This document shows positions 31,500 to 41,426 of a stretch of 64,000 nucleotides of DNA, in pieces (position 1 is the stretch's first letter; every line of letters begins with the position of its first letter). Location: the NCBI GenBank assembly GCA_025917655.1, contig CP084614.1, forward strand, positions 186,001-250,000, given 5' to 3'. The notes below the pieces were generated by a model. The model saw only the letters and a list, made by a program, of their open reading frames with translations, had not been told where the DNA came from and made no database searches. The position numbers and the translations under genes were made by a program. The DNA is from Chlorella sorokiniana. Lineage: Eukaryota > Chlorophyta > Trebouxiophyceae > Chlorellales > Chlorellaceae.

Positions 31500-34400
31500 G
31501 AGCCCTGCTGCAGCAGCCCCAGGCCGCCAAAGCCGCCGTAACCGCGGAGGTGGGCGGAGGGGTGGGTGGGCGACGCGACGCCGGACGCCGCGCCCGACGG
31601 CGGCGCCGACGCGGCGGCAGCCGCCGCCGCCGCCGCCGCCGCCGCCGAGGGCCCCAGCTGCTGCAACATGTCGGCAAACAGCGAGCGCTGCGGGGAGGCG
31701 GTGACTGAGGCGACGGCGGAGGCGGGGGCTGAGGTGGCAGGGACGCTCATGGCCGGCAGCGCCGGCGCGACGCCGCCCGCAGCACCCGGGAGGGGTGTGG
31801 GGCGGCTGCGAGTGCGGCGGCGGGGGGGCGGCGCCGCCGCCGCCCCGTCCGTCAAGGAGGCCGCCCGCTGCGGAGACAGCAGCAGCAGCGGGGAGGCTGG
31901 CGCGGGCGTGCTGGCGCGGCTGGCCGGCGCGGGGCGGCGGAGGGCGGCCGCGGCGGCGTGGCGGGCACGGCGTCCGCCGAAGACGGCGCGGGCGCCAGGG
32001 AGGGGGCGGCCCAACCGTCTGCCCCGTGCCCGCCGCAGCAGCAGCAGCAAACGACAGCGGCGGCCCGCTGCCCGGCGCGCGTGCCAGCGGCGCACGCTGC
32101 GGCGGCCCGCCGGCCCCCGCAGACGCGGGACGCGGCGGCGGCGGCGGCGCAGCCGCCGCCGCCTTGGCTGCGCCGCCGCCGCTCGGGCTGGGGGCCTTGG
32201 CGGCGGCCACCGCCGCCGTGCCAGCCGCGCTTCCGGGCGGCTGCCGTTGACCGGCACAGCAATGACTTTGGGGCCCGCCGCAGCCGCCGCCGCCGACACA
32301 GCCGCCCGCCCTGCCGCCTTTGGCGAGGTGACGGGCGTGCTGCCCGCCGACGCGGCGGCGCTGGCCGCCGCCTTGGCCGCCTTCTTCTCCTTGGCCTTCT
32401 CCCGCTGCTGCGCCTTGCGGCTGCGCTTCTTGGCCGCCACGGCGGCGGCGGCCCCGCGGCGGCCGCCGCCTCCGCCGCCTCCCACTCCTCAAGCAGCTTC
32501 TGGTAGCCCTGCTGCTGCTCAGCCTCCTTGGCCGCCGCCAGCGCCCGCCGCGGCCGCAGCCCGCTCCCGCTGCTGCTCCGCAGACAGCGCGGCCTCGCTG
32601 CTGGCGGTGGAAGCGGCGCCGTCGTCCGCGGGGCTGGCGCTGCCGGCGCTGGTGGAGGCGGCGGCGGCGGCGGCGGCGGCGCCGCCGCCGCCGCCGTCGC
32701 CCCCGCCACCCCGCGGCGAGGGCTCCTCCTCGCTGCCGCTGCCGCTGGAGGCAGAAGCGGCGGCCGCCGCCGCCTGCTGCTGCTTCAGCGCGCGCTGGCG
32801 CTGCTGCTGCTTGGCGGCGCGCGCGCGCGCTTGGCCGCCGCCGCCTCCTCCGCCGCCAGCAGCTCCGCCGCCAGGCGCTCCGCCTCGGCGGCCGCCTGCT
32901 GCTGCTGCTGCTGCCGCTGCTCAGCCACGGCCTGCTCCGCGTGGCGCAGCACCTTCAAAAAGCTGCGCTCCGCCGTTTGAAGCGTGCTCTCTGCAACCAC
33001 AAGGCGAGGGGCGGTCAGGCCTTGGTTATAGTCAAGTGCAGCAAAGCACAGCAACAGTATTGTGTTGAAGAGACGGAACAAGCTCTCAGGTAAGACCATC
33101 GGTGGCAGGGCAGCAGCAGCAGCATGAGAGACAGGCGGCGCGCGAGCCACGCCCGGGCGGCGGCAGAGGGGAGGCTGTCGCCGCGGTCCCCCAGCCCTCA
33201 CCCGAGTAGCTGCTGCCGATGCGGTTGTTCAGCGCCTTCTGAACGGCCGCCAGGCGACCAGCCTGCACCAGGTCCCGGCACAGCGCCCGCGTCTCGTCGT
33301 CGGTCTGCGGGAAGAAACAGGAAAAGGGGGGGGGGGGGGATCCTCAGGGCGCTCATGCATGAAGGCTTTCGCCACACACTAGTGGGCCCCCGACTGCCCA
33401 ATTAACCACACAAACACACGTCCCCGAACACACCAGGTGCACCCATCAGCCACACGAGCAGCTGTAGGACACTCATTGATTCACCTGAGGCCCCAGCTGC
33501 CCACCCTCCTCCCCACCCACCCACCCACGCCCACCCACCTTGAGCAGCAGGCCCTCCAGCAGCAGGGAGGCGGCGTCCGCCTGGCCCCCACCCCAGCCTG
33601 GAAGGTCTTGGCGTCCTTGGCGCCGTTGGCGGCGGCCGCGCCGCCGCCGCCGCCGCCGCCGCTGCCCTTGGACCGCTTGCTGGTGGCGGCTGCCTTGAGT
33701 ATGCGGCGGTCCTGCTCCCGGCCATTTGGAACGACTGGCACAGCAGCTCCAGAGCGCGCTCGTGAACGCCCAGCGCCAGCTGCTGCTTGCGGCACGCGTC
33801 ATCGATGCTGCGACGGGAGGGCGGGGGTGGATGGGCAGGGGTGAGAAAGGGGGAAGGGGGCATGCCAAGGAAGGAGGGGGAACAGAGGCGGGGGCCCAAG
33901 GAGGGTGGGAGTGGATTGGTGGGGTTGGAAAGAGGGAGGGGAGAGTAAGGGGGCCAGGTTGCAGGAGGCGGGGAGGGAGGAAGGGTTCCAAGGCTTTTTC
34001 CAAGGCACAGGTCCCGCCCGGAGCTCAAGCCGCAGGCAGCGGCTGCTCAAAGCGCGGGACATCGGCTGGCATTGAACGCTGGGAGCTGAGGAGCGCAGCG
34101 GCGGAGGGCGGTGCGGGCTCACATGGCGGCGTTGTACAGGATGTACATCACGGTGGGCTTGAAGGCGCACACGCGGCCCTTGGTCAGCGCTTCATCTGCG
34201 ACAGCGTGGTGGCAGTCGCACGACAATGCTTCAGGCGGGAGCGTCGTGAATGCGGGGGGCTGCCACCCCACAAGGGGCGAGGGGGCTTCCACTTCACCAC
34301 GACCAACGCCAGCAGGCGGTGCCGGATGCAGCGCCGAGGGCAGCCAGCCACCCCTGTGGCTCAGCACCCAGCGCCCCCCTCCCCCGTTCCCTCAACGAAG

Positions 34401-37400
34401 ATGGAAGAGGGGAAGAAGAGGGGAGAAAGAAAGGAGGAAGAAAGCAGGAGCGCACCCGAGTTGGGGAGCGACAGCGCTGCGGCCGCCACCCGGATGTACC
34501 CGGCGTTGGCGGCAAACACCGCGCGCTGCTCCTTGTTGTTGTAGGTGAGGGGGTGGAGCAGGCGCCAGAGAGCGGTGTGCAGGCCCCAAGAGCAGGAGAG
34601 CTTGTCGGCGTTGAGCAGCGCCTGCGCGGTGTCCTGCCCGGCGGGCATCCACTTGTGGAAGGCCATCAGCTCGTCCGCGCTGGTCGCCTCCGCCAGCTTG
34701 CTGGCCACCTGGTTCCAGTAGCTCTTGTCGTCGTCTGCGGCAGGCAGGGGTTGGGGGTGGGGGTGGGATGTCAGGCAAGCAAGCAGCAGGGAAGGGGGTG
34801 GGGGTCCGATTGGAGCGAGGTGGGGACTGGGTCAGGTGTGTATCCCAACAGCGACGGTGTGGGTGCACACGGGAGAAACGGTTGAGGCGAAGGCGAGTGG
34901 AACGACAAGAATTGACGAGGGAGGGGGGGGGGGACCACGCAGCAGGTTGACGCGCAGACAGGCAGGGCACCAACCAGCAGAAGGCGCGGGGAGCGGCGAG
35001 CCGGGCGGCCCACAGGCCTGCATGGCGGCCGTGCGCGCTGAGCGGCGGCGGCGCTGCCGCGCGGCTGCCTCCCCCCGCCAGCCCTGCAAAGCGCTCACCC
35101 AGGTTCTGGCTGGCGATGCAGAGGCAGGAGAAGGCGTTGCCGGCGATGCCGCGCACAAAGGCCGGGTTGGCGCGCACCAGCTGAGCCTGTTGCCGCGGGG
35201 GGCGGTGAATTGCAGGAGATGTGAGTGGGGATTGGTCTGGGGTGGGGGCTGTGATCTGTCCGCAAGGGGTTTCGGCAGGCGACGGACTTGAGCTGGCATG
35301 CGCCCCGCGCACCACCCATCACACCAAACCCGCCGCCGCAGTCCACACAAGCAGAACATCGTCTCCTTCCCGCAGCACTGGACAGCCTCGCTGCTGTCCA
35401 GCGCTGCCACCTGCCGCACCTCCTGCTTGGGGCGGAAGGCCGCGTCGTCAGGCCGCCAGCGGCAGCTGCGCACAATCACGCCCACGCCGTCGTTGGCCAG
35501 AATCTCGCGCCGGTGGTCGCTGGTGGTCAGCACCGCGGCCTCCAGGCACTTGAGCAGCGAGCGCTTGAAGGTCCAGCGGGACAGCTGGCTGCGGGGGAGG
35601 AAGAGGGGCGGACAGGCGGCCGGTGAGGTGCAGGTGGGGGTGCAGGCGGTGGTGCAGGGGGCGGGCGAGTGGTGCTAGACAGAGGTGCAGCTGTGAAGAA
35701 GGGTGAGGGCGTGGTTACAGGCAGGAAGAGCGGGGCGGTGGCCCGCTGCCGCTGCCCCCTGCTGCCGCCCTTGAAATGTGCAATCACCGCTGCTGCTGCG
35801 TTGCCCAAGCCACCCATGCTGTGCCTGCGGAGAGCGCGCCCAGCGCACCTGTGCACCACGGCGTCCGCCAGCAGCGTCTGCAGCCCGGGGGCGGCGGCCA
35901 GGGCGGCCAGCAGGATCTTGATGCCGCTGCCGCCGCCGCCCTGGTCGCCCTCGCTCAGCAGCTCACGGGCACGCTGCACAGGGGGCCGGGGTTTGTGTGT
36001 GTGTATGTGGTGTGTGTGTGGGGGCGGGGGGGGCGGGGTAGCTAGAGCGTTGGCGAGGGAGGGTGTATGGTGAAAGCTGAGCCTCGAGGCGGGTCGGGCA
36101 GGCATGTCTCCACTCACAAAGCACCCGGGCGGAGCGCGCAAAGCACAGCAACAGTCAACCACGCGGCGTCCCCCTTAGTTTGCAGCTGCGGCTGCCCAGA
36201 CCCCGCTGCAGTGCAGCGCACCTTGCTGTTGTTGAGGGCGTAGGTGAGGAGCTCCACTACCTGGCAGTCCACGGCGTGCGCGGCGTGCCTGCAGCACAGC
36301 ACGCGCAGCGAACGCAGCACCAGTTTGGCAGGGCGGCCACAACCAAACAACCCGACAACCCAACCTCTGTGGCCAGAGCAGCGCCGCACTCCCACCACGG
36401 CCGCCACCAAACCCGGCCCCCTCGCCCCGCCCAGGCCAGGCGTGGGAAGGCAGCGGGTGGGCAGCAGGCGGCGGAGAGCCGGCACAGGGGCAGTACTGAA
36501 GCGGTGCGCAGGCGGTACGCACACTGGCGGCAGCTGGGCGTGGATGGCCGGGTACTTGGCCAGGTGCAGGCAGAGCGACATGACGCCGCCGTCGTCCAAG
36601 AACGTCTCCATCTGGCCGCCGTGCTGCAGCAGCAGCGACAGCAGCTGCAGCGCCTTGGACAGCCAGCCCAGCAGCTCGCCCAGCTTGGCCTGGGTGGCCG
36701 CGTCGGGCGGCGGCTCCTTCGCCAAGCGGTCGCGGTAGCAGCTGTTTGGAGGGGGTAGGGAAAGGTGTTGAGTATTTGGGAGGAAGGGTGAAAGGGGATC
36801 TGGCACAGCTTGGCAGTGGTAAAAAGCAACTACGCGGCGGCCTGAAACCGCAGGCCAGAGGGCCACGTGCATGCCGGGCAGCGCAGCGTTTGCTGTGCAC
36901 GCAGCGGTGCCACCGGTGGCGCCAGCAGACCAGCAGCCAGCCGATTCAGCTCGACACGAGGGGACCGAACGACACACGGCACTCATCGGAAGCAGGCTCA
37001 CCAGCCGAGCTGATGCGCAAGCGTGACCGCCCCTTGGGCCACCTCCTGGCGGTCCAGCGGCGCCAGCGCGTCGCTGAGCGACACATCCAGCCGCAGGTTT
37101 TCGGTGGCCGAGAGCGCGAGCCCCAGCAGCGAGCCGCACGCCCGCACAAACGCCCAGCGCTCTCCCTCCAGCAGAGCATGCTCGTCCATGTCGTCTGGGG
37201 GAGGAAAAGAGGGATGGATGGCGGCGGGCGAGGAGGGATGGGAGCGCGCGGTTAGGCTCGCTGGGGCAGCAGCCGCGGGAGGAAGCCCGAGGGAAGAGCA
37301 TGCCGTCGGGCACGGCAAAGGCGCGGCAGCAGCCGCAACGAGGCGATGTGGGCACTGCCGGTGTATGCGTGAGAAGCCAACAGCTGTATTGGGGGTGCAG

Positions 37401-38413
37401 GAGGGGACAGGCAGGGCCGGGCGGCCAAGCGGCGGGCCGGGCTGTCCCTGCCGCCCGCCGAGCGGCGTCGCCCGCTGCGGCTCCGTGCAGCGGCTGGGTG
37501 CTGCCACTCACGGCAGAGACACGCACCCAGCTTGCGGATGGTCTTGAAGCAGGCGGGCAGCAGGTCGGCCCAGAGCGCGGAGCGCTGCGGCGCGGAGCCG
37601 CGGGCGGCGGCGGCGGCGCCCGCCGCCACGGCGCAGCGCAGCCCTGCCTCGGCGGTTGCCAGGTCGGCCGTGAAGGCCGCGAGATCCTTCCTGGAGCACT
37701 CCTGCAGCATGGCCGCCAGCGCCGCCATGAGCCCCGCCAGTGCCAGCCGCGGCGGCGCCTTCTCCGCCTGAGCGTGGGCCAGGATGGCGGCGGCCACCGA
37801 GGCGGCGGGGGCGAGCATGGCGCGGCGCCGCGGGCGCCCGGGCTCCTGCTGCGCGTCGATCGCAAACACGATTGCGCCCAGCAGCGCCGCCAGCGCCACC
37901 TCGCTGCCGCGCTCCTGCTCCAGCCTGCGCTCAGCGCCACACAAACAATCAGGGGTTGCCCTCGACGCAAGGGGCGGAGGGATGGCGGCGGGCCCGCGTG
38001 CGGCATGCGGGCACGCAGCCCCATGCGCTACCCATGCCGCGGGATTTCAGCATGCATGGCACAGCAAGCAGTGTAGCACGTCGCCGAATGCGCTGATACC
38101 AAGCCCCGAGATAAAAACGCCTGGCGCACCTGCCGCCGGCGTGCAGCATGTAGGCCTCGAAGGCCGCGCTGTAGGCCGTGCCCCGCTCCTGGCTGAGCTC
38201 CACAAGTCTCTGATTCACTTTTAGCAGCGCCTCTCGCTGCTGAGTCGACTCGGCAGCCCCTGGCTTGCTCCTACCAGACATGACGTCCACGGCGGCCGCC
38301 AGCGGCTCCCAGGAGCCCTTGAGCTGCTCCCATGTTGCTATGGCCGCCCCAGGATCAGGCAGGGACTGCGCCCAGGCCGGCAGGGGCGGTTCCCCTCTCA
38401 CGGGCTCGCTCAT
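30147..38413 (-). CDS. Very large unrecognised helical-repeat protein with low-complexity C-terminal half
   Basis: No family recognised. Splice phases link nearly all exons: 38130-38413 (start MSEPVRGEPPLPAWAQSL), 37512-37924, 37002-37194, 36523-36741, 36222-36288, 35849-35973, ~35394-35588, 35099-35186, 34456-34734, 34123-34195, 33539-33807, 33202-33304, ~31096-32990, 30466-30848, 30147-30208 (end PYDRSTADSWLRGRSLA). The first half is almost all helix-forming, with Leu/Ala-rich segments of 30 to 45 residues (WLSKALQLLSLLLQHGG, GIKILLAALAAAPGLQTLL, ARELLSEGDQ), suggestive of an armadillo-like solenoid. The second half is Glu/Gln-rich coiled coil (HAEQAVAEQRQQQQQQ), a Lys/Ala-rich segment (KAQQREKAKEKKAAK), and Ala, Gly and QAQ runs with islands LFADMLQQLG, VADFVLGDDYG and DMLGSLLPG. 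Several frame breaks occur in G/C runs of the large exon. Cytoplasmic or nuclear; no signal or membrane segment. Confidence 0.65.
31340..31420 (-). repeat. 9-base coding repeat (QAQ tract)
   Basis: A tandem CTGCTGCGC unit on the + strand that encodes repeated Q-A-Q on the minus strand in the large helical-repeat gene. The unbroken frame supports coding. Confidence 0.8.
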
Positions 38414-39335
38414 ACCTCCAGGCAGCGAGGTTATGGCAGCATGCCGTGAACAGCCATCCCTTCCTGATTGTTTGGGCCGCTAGGGGGCGTGGGATTGACG
38501 GTGGGGGAGGGAGGGGAACACCACCATCATGTGCCCTGCTGTGGCAGCAGGCTGGGGGGCTCAGCAGCGACGGTTTCCTTGCTTGCCGGCCCGACACAGT
38601 CTTGCCCTGCCTCTCCGACACCCTCACACATTGGTTGCAACGCTGCCGCGCCGCTCGGCGGACCGGCTCAAGGAGTGGCACTTGACGCCCCTGAAAAAGA
38701 ACCCTGCCCACACGGGGCAGGGGTGATGGACGCTTTCCCTTACTAACGATCTTCACCATTCGGCGATGGGTGCTTGTAATGCATAAAGGATACGCTCTGC
38801 AGTCAAGGTCTCCAAGCATGCAGGTGCCGGGGAGAGTGCTGCTGGACGCCCGGTCGCTCCACTCGACGACCTTGCTGTGGCGGAAGGATGGGGGTGAAGC
38901 TGCGCCGGCCTGGGGCCCCGTCCGCTGCCATCCCAGGGGTCCCGCCACTCGCTGCTTCCAGGCGTGCGCCAGGGAGCCTGCTGCTTCCATCAGCTGCCTC
39001 CTCTGCCTGGCCATTGTTGCTTAGCAGTTCAAGGTCACAGGTTCAGCCCACGCAGGCATCAATGCAGGCCAGCTTCAGCTGCCGCAGGGCATGACGGCAG
39101 CAGGACAAAAAGCGGGCCAGGATAGGAGTGCAGCAGGGGCCATCTGCAGAAAAGCATTTCAACAAGATTGGTTGCGCAATGTTTTCCAATGACAGGGGCT
39201 TATTGACAAGAGGGAGAATACACTGTGCAAACAGGGGCGCAAGAAGAATGCACCAGACAAACAGCGGCGAAGCAGAGGGTTGAGCGCGGGAGCGCCGGCC
39301 CTGCTGCCAAGCGTTATTTTCATTGCACTCTGCGG
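38414..39335. promoter_or_regulatory. Intergenic region upstream of the large helical-repeat gene
   Basis: Holds the promoter of the large gene and the 3' UTR of the sulfotransferase. Both genes run on the minus strand. No coding exon or RNA gene is supported. Confidence 0.5.
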
Positions 39336-40396
39336 TCAGTCAAAGTCCCCCGCCGCCTGCTCAAAGTACACTTGCTGCGTTGTCCGGCGCAGCACCTCTA
39401 GCCTGTCGGGCGGCAGCAGCACATGCAGATCATCAGGCGTGTTTTTGGCTAGACCGACGGGCAGGCTGCCGTTGATGAGCGCCTCCACAAAGGGCCCCCG
39501 CTCCTCCGCCGGCAGCCCGATATAGCCCAGCATGCGCTGCACGGCGGCGGGCAGATCCTCCAGCATTTCTTCGTACGCCAGCATCAGCACCGGGAAGCTC
39601 TCGGCGGCGCGGTGGCACAGCTCCATGTGGCGCGCGTCGGAGGCGAGGCGCCAGCTGAGGTGCTGCTCAAACAGCGCGGCATTGATCTCCCACACGGCCG
39701 GCAGGCTGCAGTTCTTTCCAGCTGCACGTTGGCGCCGCCGCAGCGCGCCTTGAGCTCCGCCGCCCGCAGCTCAGATATGGTTGCTTTGACAGCGGAGCGG
39801 CGGAAGGAGCAGATGATCTTGGGGCGGGGGTCGAGCTGCATGAGCGCATCCCACGGCTCCGACCCAGGCAGCAGCTGCGCCTGCTGCGGCCGGATCTTGA
39901 AGCCGAGGGCAGCCAGGCCCGCCACGTCCTTGTCCGGCGTGGTGAAGGGCTTGCCCATGCGGCGGTACTGCGCGTAGTGCTCCGCTGCGCCGCCGCGGAA
40001 GAACGCGAGCGCCGGCGCGTCGGCGCCATACCACGTCGGCTGCTGGTTGAACGACTCCCCCTCGAACAGTATTCTGGGGTGCTGGTTGAGGATCTCCGTC
40101 ATCCAGCTGGATCCGGTACGGGAGGTCATGAACATGAGGATGGGCTGCGGGCCGCGCTTGCCCCCACAGCAGCTGCCGCCGCCGCCGCCATTGGCGGCCA
40201 CCGGTGCCGCGGCGGCCCGCAGCGCTACGGGGCCGTCGTCGCTGCAGCGGGCGGCCGCCGACAGCGCGGAGCCGACGAGGGCGAAGCTGGCGGCGGCAAT
40301 GCCCGCCAGCAGCACGACGGCTGCAAGGAGCCACCGCCCGCGCAGGCCGCCTGACGGCGCCGGCGCCATGGCTGGCGCGAGAAGCTGGCCCGGCAT
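39336..40396 (-). CDS. Type II membrane sulfotransferase, intronless
   Basis: Transfers sulfate from PAPS to a glycan or other acceptor, probably in the Golgi lumen. The start MPGQLLAPAMAPAPSGGL is followed by one membrane anchor (WLLAAVVLLAGIAAASFALV), a short stem and the catalytic domain. The 5'-phosphosulfate loop reads TSRTGSSWMTEILNQHP and the 3'-phosphate motif ICSFRRSAVKATISEL, the normal order and spacing. The C-terminal part (EEMLEDLPAAVQRMLGYIGLP) matches the end of the family domain. One missing A in the A-run at 39715-39717 splits the frame between QLE and NCSLPAVWEINA; restoring it gives 353 aa ending in the stop at 39336. It is the only long gene here without introns. The acceptor substrate cannot be told from sequence. 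Confidence 0.88.
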
Positions 40397-41426
40397 GGAG
40401 CCGCTGGTGGTGGGAGTTAGGAGAGGCTGCAGGGCAGGAAGAATGCGAGGGCAGGGGAGTGGTAGCTTTGCACAGCGTCGCCAGTCGCTGCTGTCAGCGG
40501 CTGCCGCTGGGCGCCCAACAACGGGAGTGCCAACGGCGGCAGGCGTTGCGACGTTTAGCCCATTAAATTTGCTGCCACGGGCGTTCCAACTGGCTCGTCA
40601 AGAGGCTGCTGTTGGAGTTGTGCCTGCAAGACCCGGCGTTGCTCACCTGAGAGGCCGACGAGTTCCTCGCGAGTGCTGACATTTTTTCTGCATTAGTTTT
40701 CCTGCAATGCGCGACAAGAAGGCGCGAGTGCCGTCGAAAATTGTATGGACGGCAGCACGCCCCGCACAAGTTCTTACCCGTCAGAAGTTGGCTCCTAACG
40801 ACTTAGCGTTCATTTTCCCTGCTCAGGCTACCTATTCAAATGCAATGCATCAATCAATGCGCACCTTCCCCCGATTGACTAGCCTGCCCTGGGGCTACCC
40901 ACCTCCTGGCTGTCACTCTCTTGTGGTCAGCTTCAGCGCTGGGAGCATGTGCAGCTGATGATTCAAACCGGGGGACCCCGCCCAGGTGCGCCGAGGCGGG
41001 CTGGTGCCGCCTGCCGCCCTCCCGGCACCCCTGTCCGCCCGGCTGTTGCCAGCCAGCAAGCCTGCCTCTCTCCCTTCTGCAGCCTTCACCCCGCCCAGGC
41101 TGGGGATTCTGCTGGCAGTTGGGCATGGCAGCAAACACTTGCCGCTGGTGATTGTTGCGCTCGCTGGGGGAATTCCTTAGGCTCCGCAGCGAGGCAGCAG
41201 CTTGGGTTGCACATGGCCAGCTCCGGCGCTCCCTGCCCGCCATCCCTCCTCCCTGCTCAAATTGTGCGTCAGTGCTACTCTGCCTTCCTGCCTTGGAACT
41301 CAGCCCCCTATTTGCCTCCTTGCTTGGATGCGGCAGCGGCTCGATCGCCTGGCAGCCCTCTCTCAGCTGCGCCGCCATTGCAACAGCAGAAACGACGGCG
41401 GGAGCTGCATTTACACGCGCATGCTG
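40397..41426. promoter_or_regulatory. Intergenic region upstream of the sulfotransferase
   Basis: About 1 kb that includes the sulfotransferase promoter and the 3' UTR of the Hint-domain gene. It is AT-richer around 40680-40860. No supported exon or RNA gene. Confidence 0.45.

Noticed and set aside
31122-32492. Several overlapping open frames of 280 to 530 codons on both strands
   Set aside because: High GC leaves few stops in any frame. Only the minus-strand frames linked by splicing and coiled-coil or QAQ continuity were kept.
36114-38024. A 636-codon minus-strand open frame
   Set aside because: It runs through several introns of the large helical-repeat gene. Exon-exon phase and the coding segments support the spliced model instead.
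39336-40396. Two separate short sulfotransferase fragments
   Set aside because: Restoring one A joins them into a full-length domain with normal motif order.
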